Assembly (NCBI RefSeq): GCF_009939005.1
Contig: NZ_JAACJS010000002.1
Coordinates: forward strand, 836,646-900,645
Origin: Sediminibacterium roseum
Lineage (GTDB): Bacteria > Bacteroidota > Bacteroidia > Chitinophagales > Chitinophagaceae
Direction: 5' to 3'
DNA: 64,000 nucleotides
A program made the translations under genes and the position numbers. The notes under the pieces were generated by a model that ran no database searches, had not been told where the DNA came from, and saw only the letters and a list, made by a program, of their open reading frames with translations. Of this stretch, positions 44,884 through 54,486 are shown piece by piece. Within the stretch, counting starts at the first letter, position 1. The number at the start of each line of letters is the position of its first letter.

Positions 44884-45479
44884 AAGAGATCGCATTAATC
44901 GGTGCCGGCGGACATGCCAAAGTAATCATTGAGATTATTGAAGAAATGGACGGCCGTATTGTGTTTGTAAATGATGACGAAAGCTCTGTAACAACGGTAC
45001 TGGGATACTCGGTAAGCGTTGAAAAGCCGCCGGTAAATGTGGCTGCGCTGATAGCGGTAGGCAATAACCGCACCCGAAAGAAAATCGCACTCGAAGCAAA
45101 GAACCCGTTTGAAACGGCTGTGCATCCCAGGGCAAATCTTTCATCACGTTGCAAAATAGGAGAAGGCACAGTTGTAATGGCCGGGGCAACAATTAATTCA
45201 GAAACAAGAATCGGGAAGCATTGCATCATTAACACCAATGCATCCGTTGATCACGATTGTGAAATCGAAGATTTTGTTCACATAGCGCCTGGTTCCTCGG
45301 TGGCTGGAGGTGTTAGCATCGGCGAAGGCACTTTGGTGGGAATAGGAAGTGCCATTGTTCCTGGCATCCGAATAGGGAAATGGGCAACCATAGGTGCTGG
45401 ATCCGTTGTTATTGAAAACGTACCCGATTATGCGGTGGTTGTGGGTGTTCCCGCCGACATAATCAAATACAACCAGTAG
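44880..45479 (+). CDS. Sugar O/N-acetyltransferase (PglD/NeuD-like)
   Basis: A 199-residue protein with a small N-terminal Rossmann-like domain (IALIGAGGHAKVII) and a left-handed beta-helix of hexapeptide repeats from about residue 85 (TVVMAGATINSETRIGKH, APGSSVAGGVSIGEGT, GSAIVPGIRIGKWATIGAGSVV). PglD adds the 4-N-acetyl group to UDP-4-amino sugars; NeuD O-acetylates sialic acid. With PglC, PglE and PglF-like genes nearby PglD fits better, while the NeuB fusion downstream leaves NeuD possible. Confidence 0.85.
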   Translation: MKEIALIGAGGHAKVIIEIIEEMDGRIVFVNDDESSVTTVLGYSVSVEKPPVNVAALIAVGNNRTRKKIALEAKNPFETAVHPRANLSSRCKIGEGTVVMAGATINSETRIGKHCIINTNASVDHDCEIEDFVHIAPGSSVAGGVSIGEGTLVGIGSAIVPGIRIGKWATIGAGSVVIENVPDYAVVVGVPADIIKYNQ

Positions 45480-45531
45480 TTGAACATTCACGAAATAAAA
45501 ACCATTCTACAGACCAATCATCCACCAGCAG

Positions 45532-47781
45532 ATGCCAATTAGTAAGAATATATCACAGTATGTTGTTTTTTCTGAGGACAGCCTCAGTTTTGCGCTTCAC
45601 AAAATAACGGATAACCGTTTCGGTTTTGTGTTTATCGTTGACCAGAGCGGGGTACTTGAAGGAATACTGACAGATGGAGATTTCCGCAGATGGCTCGTAA
45701 ACACGACCAATTGGGATCTTAACCAACCCGTAACAATCGCCGGAAACAAAGAATTCCTTTCCTGCCAGGAGGATACGGCCATTGAAGAGATTGAATCACT
45801 CTTTTCGCGCGAGATCAATTTTATACCCATTGTAGACAAACGCAGGCGACTCACCGCCATCGCGATCAACAAAATGCAGGATCTGATCATCGGTAAGTTT
45901 GTGATCGCAGAGAACCAGCCTGTATTCATCATCGCGGAGATCGGCAACAACCACAATGGAAGCATTGAAATGGCAAAGGAACTGGTTGACAAAGCTTTTG
46001 AAGCCGGCGCCGACTGCGTTAAGTTCCAGATGCGCCAGATGGATAAAATGTACCGCAAAACAGGTGAGCACGAAGGCAACGCTGGTGAAGATCTCGGAGC
46101 GGAATATACACTTGACCTGCTTTCCCGCTTCCAGTTGCCCAATAAACAGTTATTTGAGGTGTTTGACTATTGCAAAAAGGTTGGCATTCTCCCACTTTGC
46201 ACACCATTTGATGAAGAGAGTCTCGCACTGCTTGAAGGATATGGCCTTGAAGCGTACAAACTTGCTTCCGCAGATCTCACGAACCACGATCTGATCAAAA
46301 AAATGGCTGCAACGCGTAAGCCTATGATTTGTTCTACCGGGATGTCTTCCGAATCAGAAATACTTGCAGCTGTTGAATTAATGAAGCGCAACGGGGCGTC
46401 ATTCGCTTTGCTGCACTGCAATTCTACTTACCCTGCACCGTTTAAGGATGTAAACCTGAATTACCTGCCCCATCTCAAAAAGATCGGAGGCAATTGCCAG
46501 GTTGGTTATTCCGGCCATGAGCGTGGTTACGCCGTTCCCATCGCAGCCGTTGCAAAAGGAGCGCGCATCATTGAGAAACACTTTACGATCGACCGCAATA
46601 TGGAAGGCAATGATCACAAAATCAGTCTGCTGCCAGAGGAATTTGCCGAGATGGTACGCTCCATACGTGAGGTGGAGGAGTCGCTGGGATCCGGTGATAT
46701 ACGCCGCGTTACACAAGGCGAAATGATGAACCGCGAATTTCTCGGCAAGAGCCTCGTGGCCGCAAGGCCCGTAAAAAAAGGAAACGTCATACTTGAAGAT
46801 GACCTCGATGTCAGAAGTCCGGGAAAAGGATTGCCGCCATACCGACGAAATGAACTGGTTGGCAAACGGGCGCCACGCGATTTTGAAACAGGCAGCTTTT
46901 TCTACCTGCGTGATCTGAAAGAAGAAACAGTTGTAGCGAAAAGGTACGCTTTCAAACGCCCTTTTGGAATTCCGGTTCGTTACCACGACTTCAACCAGGC
47001 AGTGAACAGTTCGAATCTCGATTTGGTTGAATTTCATTTGAGTTACAAAGACATGGAGATTGATCCTTCAAAATACTTAGACGGAAGTTACAACCTCGAT
47101 TTTGTTGTGCACAGCCCCGAACTTTTCGCAGGCGACCATATCATGGATCTCTGTTCTGACGATGCTGCCTACCGGCAACATTCTATGAAAGAGCTGCAAC
47201 ATGTGATAGATATCACACGTTCGCTAAAAAAATATTTCAAAACCAAAAAACCGTGCATCATCATCAACGCCGGCGGCGCCACGCAGAATGAAACTATGCC
47301 ACACTCTGTGAAACAGGCAAAATATGCATTGATCTCAGAAGCAATTAGGTCGCTCGATACAGAAGGAGTTGAACTTATTCCGCAAACCATGCCGCCTTTC
47401 CCCTGGCATTTTGGCGGACAGCGATACCATAATCTTTTTATGTCCGCTGAAGACATCGCTGACTTTTGCCAGGAGAACAACAGCCGCATTTGCCTGGATA
47501 TATCGCATTCTAAATTGTATACCAATAAAGAACACCTGTCTTTCATTGATTTCTTAATACAGACAGCCCCATACGCTGCGCACCTTCATATTGCCGATGC
47601 AATGGGTGTAGATGGGGAGGGGCTGCAGATTCACGAAGGAGATATAGACTTTAAACTGGTGGCAAATGAGCTCAACAGGCATTGTCCTGCAGCGTCATTC
47701 ATACCTGAGATCTGGCAAGGACATAAAAACGATTGTGAAGGGTTCTGGATTGCGCTGGAGCGGCTGGAGAATTATTTATAA
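45532..47781 (+). CDS. CBS-NeuB-SAF-TIM barrel fusion: ulosonic acid synthase
   Basis: This 749-residue protein joins four parts. Two CBS repeats (1-118; FVFIVDQSGVLEGILTDGDF) resemble those of KpsF. The NeuB synthase barrel (about 123-386) has FIIAEIGNNHNGS, CVKFQMR, LASADLTNHDLI, STGMSSESEI, LHCNSTYPAP, GYSGHERGYAVP, and EKHFTIDRN. An antifreeze-like SAF domain spans about 403-462 (KSLVAARPVKKGNVILEDDL). A second TIM barrel of xylose-isomerase/AP-endonuclease-2 type spans about 475-749 (CLDISHSKL, HLHIADA, GEGLQIHEGDIDF and FIPEIWQGH as likely metal ligands). NeuB proteins condense PEP with an N-acyl hexosamine to a nonulosonic acid. The second barrel may prepare its substrate by isomerisation, and the CBS pair may sense a nucleotide. 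Confidence 0.88.
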   Translation: MPISKNISQYVVFSEDSLSFALHKITDNRFGFVFIVDQSGVLEGILTDGDFRRWLVNTTNWDLNQPVTIAGNKEFLSCQEDTAIEEIESLFSREINFIPIVDKRRRLTAIAINKMQDLIIGKFVIAENQPVFIIAEIGNNHNGSIEMAKELVDKAFEAGADCVKFQMRQMDKMYRKTGEHEGNAGEDLGAEYTLDLLSRFQLPNKQLFEVFDYCKKVGILPLCTPFDEESLALLEGYGLEAYKLASADLTNHDLIKKMAATRKPMICSTGMSSESEILAAVELMKRNGASFALLHCNSTYPAPFKDVNLNYLPHLKKIGGNCQVGYSGHERGYAVPIAAVAKGARIIEKHFTIDRNMEGNDHKISLLPEEFAEMVRSIREVEESLGSGDIRRVTQGEMMNREFLGKSLVAARPVKKGNVILEDDLDVRSPGKGLPPYRRNELVGKRAPRDFETGSFFYLRDLKEETVVAKRYAFKRPFGIPVRYHDFNQAVNSSNLDLVEFHLSYKDMEIDPSKYLDGSYNLDFVVHSPELFAGDHIMDLCSDDAAYRQHSMKELQHVIDITRSLKKYFKTKKPCIIINAGGATQNETMPHSVKQAKYALISEAIRSLDTEGVELIPQTMPPFPWHFGGQRYHNLFMSAEDIADFCQENNSRICLDISHSKLYTNKEHLSFIDFLIQTAPYAAHLHIADAMGVDGEGLQIHEGDIDFKLVANELNRHCPAASFIPEIWQGHKNDCEGFWIALERLENYL

Positions 47782-47799
47782 ACTGGTTAATTATAAAGT

Positions 47800-48984
47800 A
47801 TGGACATACGTGTTGACTGGCCCATGCGGGGTCATGAGTTTACAGAGGAGGAAATTGCTGCGGTTGCGGAAGTTATGCGGGAAAGCAACAAAGCACTTAC
47901 ACAGGGCGCCCGTGTGCAGCAGTTTGAAAAAGATTTTGCCGCGTATCTTGGGGCGCCTAATGCTTTTTCGCTTATGAGTGCCGCACATGGTCTTGATATC
48001 GCCGCCATGTTGATTGAAATACAACCCGGTGATGAGGTGATCATACCGGCACATACCTATTGTGCCACAGCTCTTGCATTTGCAAGGCGGGGCGCAGTGA
48101 TCAAATGGGCAGACATAAGGCCAGACACTTTTACGGCCTCATTAGACAATGTGAAAAGACTGGTCACAGAAAAAACAAAGGCGATCGTTTTGGTGCATCT
48201 GTACGGGTTGATGAGCCCGGAAACAGAACAGTTTGCTGCAATGGCAAAAGAAAAAAACATATTTCTAGTAGAAGATTGCGCCCAGTCGCTTGGTGCGAAA
48301 TGGAACGGACGTTGTTGTGGTACTTTCGGAGACATTGGCGTCTACAGTTTTCATGCACAGAAAAACTTGACAACGCTTGGCGAAGGTGGCGTGATCAATG
48401 TTGCCAACCCGGATCTCGCCAGAAAGGTTGCCGGCCTCAGGCTTAATGGCCATGCGCCTTTTCAAAATAAAATCGAATACTGGCTGCCCGCGATGGTAAA
48501 TGTGGATCAAGACATCGACGGTATCTGGCCCGTCAAATCAACCATGAATGAAGTGCAGGCAGCGTTGGGTTCGCATCTGATAGCGAGACTCGACGAGCTT
48601 ACAGAACGAAGGAGAAAAAGAAGCATGCAGATCAGGGAAGCGTTGAAAGATATCCCTGAAATTATTTTTCAAAGCATTTATGCGGCGGAAGCCCACAGCC
48701 ATCACCTATTGCCAGCGCGTGTTGCAAGTACAAAATGGCACAGGGACGCATTGATCAAATTGTTGTTTGATGAATACGCGGTAAAAACGATCATACAATT
48801 CTACCCGTTGTACCGCTACGACCTTTTCCGCAAAAATGGAATGGGTGCAGCCGATGTTCCTGAAACAGACCGCTTTTTCGACAATATGATCTCGTTTCCT
48901 TTCTCATTAACTATGTCAGAAACAGATATACTCTACCTCATTGAATCTGTGCGTTCGGCAGTGAACAAACTCAATAATAGATAA
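47800..48984 (+). CDS. DegT/DnrJ/EryC1-family PLP aminotransferase (KdnA-like by context)
   Basis: The 394-residue protein is a PLP-dependent sugar aminotransferase: LMSAAHGLDIAAM, PAHTYCATALAF, VLVHLYGL, VEDCAQSLGAKW, and the PLP Lys188 in HAQKNLTTLGEGG. Family members aminate keto sugars with glutamate. It is 15 bp downstream of the NeuB fusion and is followed by a NeuA-like and a KdnB-like gene. In the 8-amino-Kdo pathway KdnB makes a C8 aldehyde and the DegT enzyme KdnA aminates it. The same role is inferred here; the sequence alone does not separate KdnA from other DegT enzymes. Confidence 0.83.
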   Translation: MDIRVDWPMRGHEFTEEEIAAVAEVMRESNKALTQGARVQQFEKDFAAYLGAPNAFSLMSAAHGLDIAAMLIEIQPGDEVIIPAHTYCATALAFARRGAVIKWADIRPDTFTASLDNVKRLVTEKTKAIVLVHLYGLMSPETEQFAAMAKEKNIFLVEDCAQSLGAKWNGRCCGTFGDIGVYSFHAQKNLTTLGEGGVINVANPDLARKVAGLRLNGHAPFQNKIEYWLPAMVNVDQDIDGIWPVKSTMNEVQAALGSHLIARLDELTERRRKRSMQIREALKDIPEIIFQSIYAAEAHSHHLLPARVASTKWHRDALIKLLFDEYAVKTIIQFYPLYRYDLFRKNGMGAADVPETDRFFDNMISFPFSLTMSETDILYLIESVRSAVNKLNNR

Positions 48985-48987
48985 CCT

Positions 48988-49611
48988 ATGCGTCTTGCAG
49001 TAATACCCGCCAGGGGAGGGAGTAAAGGATTGCCTGGTAAAAATACAAAGGTGCTGAACGGTAAACCCCTTGTTGCATGGTCGATCGAATCGGCGCTGGC
49101 ATCGGAACTTATAGACAGGGTGGTCGTGTCAACAGACAGTGAGGAGATCAAAACGGTGGCACTCCGGTTTGGTGCCGAAGTGATAGACAGGCCGGCCGAA
49201 CTGGCTACCGATGAAGCCACAACAATTGCGGTACTCGAACATACTGCGAAAGAAGTGCCGGCCGCCACACAGATTATCGTTTTGCAGCCCACGTCGCCGC
49301 TGCGCGACAAGGGATTGCTCGATACATGCATCCGTCTTTATGAGTCGGGCGGTTATACCAACCTGGCAACCGGCTTCTGGTGCAAATACCAGGAATTCGG
49401 ATCACATAACAATATGCGCAGGCAAGATTACAAAGGTTTTTTTTATGATGATGGCAACGTATATATTCTACCGAGAGAACTTGTCTTAACCGGGCGGTGG
49501 AGCGGTAGCAATCCATGCAAATTTCCAATTGAAAAACACATGAATTTCGAGATCGACGATGCAATAGACTTTATCGTTCTGGAAGCCTTGATGAAAACGG
49601 TTAAAAAGTAA
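48988..49611 (+). CDS. NeuA-like CMP-ulosonate cytidylyltransferase
   Basis: The 207-residue protein has the NeuA/PseF/LegF signature VIPARGGSKGLPGKN at residues 4-18. VVVSTDSEEIKTVALRFGAEV, RPAELATDEATTI, VLQPTSPLRD and MNFEIDDAIDF follow. The family attaches CMP to nonulosonic acids, and some to Kdo-like acids. It is flanked by the DegT aminotransferase and KdnB, so a modified ulosonic acid is its probable substrate. It is shorter than KdsB (about 250) and unlike the copy at 23026, so the two cytidylyltransferases of this locus probably act on different acids. Confidence 0.87.
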   Translation: MRLAVIPARGGSKGLPGKNTKVLNGKPLVAWSIESALASELIDRVVVSTDSEEIKTVALRFGAEVIDRPAELATDEATTIAVLEHTAKEVPAATQIIVLQPTSPLRDKGLLDTCIRLYESGGYTNLATGFWCKYQEFGSHNNMRRQDYKGFFYDDGNVYILPRELVLTGRWSGSNPCKFPIEKHMNFEIDDAIDFIVLEALMKTVKK

Positions 49612-49615
49612 AAAA

Positions 49616-50686
49616 ATGGAAACAACCTTTCGGATTTTCAAGCAGGTGCCAAGATTGATCTTCGGCGCGGGTTCACTCAGAAGAATCGGTGAACTCGTTC
49701 CCCCCAAAAATGAAGGTGATTATTATGTTTATGTGATAGATGATGTACTGAAGAACGGAGTCGTGGAAGATTCACTATCCATCGATGAGAACGATCTGGT
49801 TGAATGGTTCCCTGCAACCAGAAAAGAACCTTCTACTATTCAGGTGGATGAATTGCGTGATAAAGTAATAAAGGAGAAAGCCGGTAAAATGCCGTTGTGC
49901 ATTATTGGCATCGGCGGTGGCAGCACAATGGATGTTGGAAAGGCGCTTTCTGTTATGCTCTGTAACGAAGGTTCGTCCAGGGTGTACCAGGGATGGGACC
50001 TTGTGGCCAATCCGGGTATCTTCAAAATCGGGGTGCCTTCGATCGCGGGGTCCGGCGCAGAAGCAAGCCGCACCGCGGTATTAATGGGCGCAGACCGGAA
50101 ATTCGGAATCAATAGTGATCACAGCATGTTCAACGCCATCATCATGGATAGTTCACTGATCAAAACAGTGAAAAAAGACCAGTGGTTTTACTCGGGAATG
50201 GACTGTTTTATTCACTGCGTCGAAAGTCTTGAAGGCACCATGATCAACGAACTCGCAAGAGGTTATGCAGACAAAGCACTTGAACTTTGCAAACGTGTGT
50301 TCATGGGAAATGGCGATGATGATATGCTTATGACCGCTTCGTACATGGGCGGCGTTTCGATTGTGAATTCGGAAGTGGGCGTTTGCCATGCATTGTCGTA
50401 CGGATTGAGTATCGAATTGGAATACCGACATGGATATGCAAACTGTATCGCGTTCAATGTGCTCGACGAATACTACGGGAAACATGTTGCATCATTCAGG
50501 GAGATGCTTAAAAGGCACGACATACAACTTTCCACGAACGTGTGCAGCAACCTGGATGATAGTGCAATGAATCGTATGATCGATATGACACTCCGGATGG
50601 AACGTCCCCTTACCAATGCCCTCGGCGAAAACTGGAAAGCGATTCTCACCCGAGATAAGATCAGGGAACTGTATTTAAAAATGTAA
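49616..50686 (+). CDS. kdnB: Iron-dependent 3-deoxy-octulosonate 8-oxidase-like dehydrogenase (KdnB)
   Basis: The 356-residue protein belongs to the iron-type alcohol dehydrogenases, with GIGGGSTMDVGKALSVML near residue 101. Metal ligands are visible at Asp196, His200, His258 and His272 (GMDCFIHCVES, GVCHALSYGL, EYRHGYANC). It matches Shewanella KdnB (recalled from memory) beyond the family level: MYQGWDL-like VYQGWDL, SGAEASRTAVL, DQWFY followed by SGMDCFIHCVESLEGT, and the short total length. KdnB oxidises C8 of Kdo to an aldehyde that KdnA aminates. Here the DegT gene and a CMP-transferase are adjacent, but the synthase is NeuB-like, so the substrate may have nine carbons. Confidence 0.87.
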   Translation: METTFRIFKQVPRLIFGAGSLRRIGELVPPKNEGDYYVYVIDDVLKNGVVEDSLSIDENDLVEWFPATRKEPSTIQVDELRDKVIKEKAGKMPLCIIGIGGGSTMDVGKALSVMLCNEGSSRVYQGWDLVANPGIFKIGVPSIAGSGAEASRTAVLMGADRKFGINSDHSMFNAIIMDSSLIKTVKKDQWFYSGMDCFIHCVESLEGTMINELARGYADKALELCKRVFMGNGDDDMLMTASYMGGVSIVNSEVGVCHALSYGLSIELEYRHGYANCIAFNVLDEYYGKHVASFREMLKRHDIQLSTNVCSNLDDSAMNRMIDMTLRMERPLTNALGENWKAILTRDKIRELYLKM

Positions 50687-50699
50687 TAGACCGCGTTTG

Positions 50700-51392
50700 A
50701 TGAGCAAAAAAAAGAAAACCCGTTACCAGGATTATGTGATCAAAGACGGCCGTTTGGTGGGCAGATTCGAAGAGATGTACCGTGATCACACCGATCCTTG
50801 GCACCAGAGCAGCCGGGAAATATTCTCTTCCGAGAAAGCCGTGGGCATTAATCTTATTCAACGCCTGCAACGCAATATGTATATACAGAAAGCCGTGGAA
50901 CTCGGTTGCGGTTTCGGCGAATACACCGCACGGATCGCAAGAACGGGATTGCAAACGCATGGACTGGATATCTCAGAAACGGCTATTGCCAAAGCACGGG
51001 AAAGACATGCAGGCATGCTGTCCACCGGACGATTGAATTTCTCAGTGGCACGGTTTGATGATTTTGATTTCCTGGCGTCATATAAACCCGACATCATTGT
51101 GATGCCCGAAATAACATGGTATGTGCTTGATGACCTTGCGGGGTTTATTCAATTCCTGAAAGAAAAACTGCCCGACACATTTCTGTTGCACATGCTCATG
51201 ACGTATGAGCTGGGAGTCCAGGCATATGGAAAAAATTATTTTACCAACCTGGAGGAGATCCTATTGTTTTTCAACATGAAATACCTCGAATCGGGTAAGG
51301 TGAACCTGATAACAGGCGGTAGCCGTACATGGTTCCTTGGAACGAATAATGAACAATACTACCAAAAGTGGTTAAAGGAGGCGGAACAGTAA
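50700..51392 (+). CDS. Class I SAM methyltransferase (NodS-like)
   Basis: The 230-residue protein has AVELGCGFGEYTARIA (motif I) at about 62-77, then HGLDISETAI and IVMPEITWYVLDD in the place of the usual YYVLHH region. The N-terminal region HTDPWHQSSREI resembles NodS-type N-methyltransferases, which act on amino sugars. A target among the amino sugars made next to it is plausible. The start is ATG 50700; a TTG one codon earlier opens the frame. The following gap (51393-51427) contains nothing recognisable. Confidence 0.8.
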   Translation: MSKKKKTRYQDYVIKDGRLVGRFEEMYRDHTDPWHQSSREIFSSEKAVGINLIQRLQRNMYIQKAVELGCGFGEYTARIARTGLQTHGLDISETAIAKARERHAGMLSTGRLNFSVARFDDFDFLASYKPDIIVMPEITWYVLDDLAGFIQFLKEKLPDTFLLHMLMTYELGVQAYGKNYFTNLEEILLFFNMKYLESGKVNLITGGSRTWFLGTNNEQYYQKWLKEAEQ

Positions 51393-51427
51393 TTGCCGCA
51401 CTACAAATAAAATCAATGGAATAGACA

Positions 51428-52555
51428 ATGAAAAAAATCTGGTTGTCATCACCACACATGGGAAATGCTGAAAGAGCGTTTGTGGAGTCTGCTTTCGACA
51501 CGAATTGGGTGGCGCCCCTCGGACCAAATGTTGATGGTTTTGAACAGGACCTGTCCTTATTTACAAATGTTCCCTACGCAGCTGTATTAAGTTCGGGTAC
51601 AGCCGCCTTACACCTTGCCCTGATCCTGGCAGGCGTGGAGAAGGAGGACAGGGTGCTTTGCCAGAGTTTTACTTTTTCTGCATCGGCTAACCCGGTAGTA
51701 TACCTTGGTGCAACGCCCGTTTTCATTGATTCGGAAGCGGATAGCTGGAATATGGATCCGGAACTGCTTGAAAAAGCGATCAGGGAATGCATCGGCCAAA
51801 AAAAGAAGCCGAAGGCGATCATACCGGTACACCTGTATGGTATGCCGGCAAAGATGGATGCGATCATGAGGCTCGCCCGTAAATACGAGATAACTGTAAT
51901 AGAAGATGCGGCAGAAGCATTGGGCTCCATGTATCAACAAAAACAATGTGGTTCTTTGGGAGATATGGGTGTTCTGAGTTTCAATGGAAATAAGATCATT
52001 ACAACATCAAGCGGTGGTGCTTTATTGTCGGCGCAGGAGACCTGGATTACGCACGCTCGTTTTCTCGCAACACAGGCCCGCGATCCTGCGCCTCATTACC
52101 AGCATAGTCATATTGGCTACAATTACAGGATGAGCAATATTCTCGCAGGTATCGGCCGCGGGCAAATGAAAGTATTGGGGGAGCGCGTCCAGCAACGCAG
52201 GCGTAATTTTGAAACCTATCGCAATGCATTTGCGCAATTTGATGGTATTGCATTTCAACAGGAAGGTCCAGACAGCTTCAGTAACCGTTGGCTTACTTCC
52301 ATTATCATTGATCCGGCAAAGCAGAAGGGTATCACGAGGGAAGACATAAGGCTGGGTCTCGAAAAAGAAAATATCGAAACCCGCCCGCTCTGGAAACCGA
52401 TGCACAGGCAGCCTGTTTTTGCAGACGCGCCTAGTTATACAAATGGAACGTCTGAAAAATTATTCAACAACGGCTTGTGTTTGCCCTCGGGTTCAAATCT
52501 CACATCAGAGGATCTTGATCGCGTTATAAAGGCCATTCAAAAAATCCTAAAATAG
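51428..52555 (+). CDS. UDP-4-keto-sugar aminotransferase (PglE/LegC-like, DegT family)
   Basis: The 375-residue PLP enzyme starts IWLSSPHMGNAERAFVESAF and then TNWVAPLGPNVDGFE, the same opening as PglE of Campylobacter. It continues SSGTAALHLALILAGV, PVHLYGMPAKMDAI, EDAAEALGS and the PLP Lys189 in FNGNKIITTSSGG. PglE aminates the 4-keto sugar made by PglF to form UDP-diNAc-bacillosamine precursors. The downstream gene is PglF-like and the PglD-like gene is at 44880, so all three conversion steps are present. Confidence 0.88.
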   Translation: MKKIWLSSPHMGNAERAFVESAFDTNWVAPLGPNVDGFEQDLSLFTNVPYAAVLSSGTAALHLALILAGVEKEDRVLCQSFTFSASANPVVYLGATPVFIDSEADSWNMDPELLEKAIRECIGQKKKPKAIIPVHLYGMPAKMDAIMRLARKYEITVIEDAAEALGSMYQQKQCGSLGDMGVLSFNGNKIITTSSGGALLSAQETWITHARFLATQARDPAPHYQHSHIGYNYRMSNILAGIGRGQMKVLGERVQQRRRNFETYRNAFAQFDGIAFQQEGPDSFSNRWLTSIIIDPAKQKGITREDIRLGLEKENIETRPLWKPMHRQPVFADAPSYTNGTSEKLFNNGLCLPSGSNLTSEDLDRVIKAIQKILK

Positions 52556-52557
52556 CC

Positions 52558-54486
52558 ATGTTCAAACAGATCAACATATTACCAAGGTGGGCGATCTTCA
52601 TCATCGATATCTTCATTTGCATTCTTGCATTTTTTCTCGCCTATGTGATAAAGGGAGATATGAGTTTCGATGTAATTAACAAGGCCATATTTCTGAAGAA
52701 CACACTGGTCCTTATATGTGTGTGTGCACCTGTTTTCCTCATACTGAAAACATATACGGGTATTGTAAGGCTCACTACCATACAGGATGCCTTCAAGATA
52801 TTGATAGCAGTGACCTTGATCAACGGGGGCTTCATTGCAATTTACATGGTTACCACTATCTTTTTTCATTCCTCTTTTATTTCTATTACCACACTCGTGA
52901 TCAATGGGTTCATCGAATTCGTGCTGCTGCTTGTGTACAGGCTTGGCATCAAGTACCTTTTTTCCTATTTCAGGAACCCGCGTATCGAAACAAAACATAT
53001 CGTAGTGTACGGCGCAACAGATGAGGGTATCGCTACCAAACGGGCACTCGAAATGGACACACGTATATACAATCGCGTAATCGCTTTCATGGATGACGAT
53101 CGATACAAGACCCGTCTTTCGGTTGACGGTATTCCCGTTTTTCAATCATCCGATTTTGAACTGTTACTGGAGAACGAACACGTGGATGAAATGATCATCG
53201 CCTCAACATCCATATCCGCTGGAAAGAAAAATGCATTGGTAGATATCTGCCTCGATAGGAACATAAAGGCCATGCTTACGCCACCCGTGAAGGAATGGGT
53301 GAACGGGCAATTGTCGTTGCGCCAGATCCACGACATACGCATTGAAGAATTGCTGGAACGCGCGCCGATAGAAATTCACAATGATATCATCGAAAACCAG
53401 GTGAAAGGTAAACGGATCATGATAACGGGTGCGTCGGGTTCGATCGGGAGCGAGATCGTAAAACAGTTGGCCCGTTTCAAACCAGCGCTCATGGTGCTGG
53501 TGGATATCGCAGAAACACCCATGTATGAATCGGAGTTACAGTTCAGTGAATACAAGACAGAAACTGTATTCCGTTATTTCATCGCCGATGTCCGCAACCG
53601 GCGCCGGATGGAGCAGATATTTCGTGAATGCAAGCCTCACTATGTTTATCATGCCGCAGCATATAAACATGTTCCCCTCATGGAGCAACACCCTTATGAA
53701 GCGGTGGCAACAAATGTGCTGGGTACAAAAAACGTAGCCGATCTTTCATTGCAGTACGGGGTGCAGAAATTTGTTATGATCTCCTCAGACAAATCTGTGA
53801 ACCCTACAAATGTGATGGGCGCCAGCAAACGGATTGCAGAAATTTATGTGCAGTCGCTGCACAATCATCACGTTGCAGAAACAAAGAAAAGTAAGGACGC
53901 AGGTCTGGCAACACAAACGCTCACCCGTTTCATCACCACGCGGTTTGGCAATGTGCTCGGATCGAATGGGTCGGTGATACCGCGTTTCCGTATACAGATC
54001 GCGCAGGGAGGGCCGGTCACGGTTACGCATCCGGATATCAGTCGGTATTTCATGACCATTCCTGAAGCCTGCCAATTGGTGTTGGAGGCAGGAAGCATGG
54101 GGAAGGGCGGTGAAATATTTGTGTTCGAAATGGGCAAACTGGTCAGGATCGTCGATCTGGCAAACAAGATGATCAGGCTGGCGGGATTGTCGCCCGGAGT
54201 AGACATCGATATCAAATACACAGGCCTTCGCCCCGGTGAAAAACTGCACGAAGAGTTGTTGACGAGCGATGAAAACACCATTGCAACTTACCACAACCAG
54301 ATCATGATTGCAAAAGTGCGGGAGTATGATTATGAGCAGGTGCGGCAGGTAATCGATCGGATAATCACACTTATTGAAAACGTGGCCGACGAACTGGAGA
54401 TCGTAAAACTGATGAAGGAAATCATTCCCGAATACATCAGCAATCATTCCGTTTTTGAAAGTCTGGACAAGCGCGCATCGCAATAG
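52558..54486 (+). CDS. Membrane UDP-GlcNAc 4,6-dehydratase (PglF/WbpM/CapD family)
   Basis: The 642-residue protein has four predicted membrane helices (about 10-130), a CoA-binding-like Rossmann domain ([17 protein letters not shown], about 145-265) and a C-terminal SDR domain. The latter has [10 protein letters not shown] at 291-300 and the active-site string [16 protein letters not shown] with Asp411-Lys412 and Met in place of Tyr, as in this dehydratase family. It forms UDP-4-keto-6-deoxy-GlcNAc, the substrate of the aminotransferase gene just upstream. A soluble relative (PseB) is encoded at 61691, so the two dehydratases probably feed different pathways. Confidence 0.93.
   Translation: MFKQINILPRWAIFIIDIFICILAFFLAYVIKGDMSFDVINKAIFLKNTLVLICVCAPVFLILKTYTGIVRLTTIQDAFKILIAVTLINGGFIAIYMVTTIFFHSSFISITTLVINGFIEFVLLLVYRLGIKYLFSYFRNPRIETKHIVVYGATDEGIATKRALEMDTRIYNRVIAFMDDDRYKTRLSVDGIPVFQSSDFELLLENEHVDEMIIASTSISAGKKNALVDICLDRNIKAMLTPPVKEWVNGQLSLRQIHDIRIEELLERAPIEIHNDIIENQVKGKRIMITGASGSIGSEIVKQLARFKPALMVLVDIAETPMYESELQFSEYKTETVFRYFIADVRNRRRMEQIFRECKPHYVYHAAAYKHVPLMEQHPYEAVATNVLGTKNVADLSLQYGVQKFVMISSDKSVNPTNVMGASKRIAEIYVQSLHNHHVAETKKSKDAGLATQTLTRFITTRFGNVLGSNGSVIPRFRIQIAQGGPVTVTHPDISRYFMTIPEACQLVLEAGSMGKGGEIFVFEMGKLVRIVDLANKMIRLAGLSPGVDIDIKYTGLRPGEKLHEELLTSDENTIATYHNQIMIAKVREYDYEQVRQVIDRIITLIENVADELEIVKLMKEIIPEYISNHSVFESLDKRASQ

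Noticed and set aside
46399..47037. 212-codon minus-strand frame inside the NeuB fusion
   Set aside because: Antisense shadow of a long, well-supported gene, with no motif.
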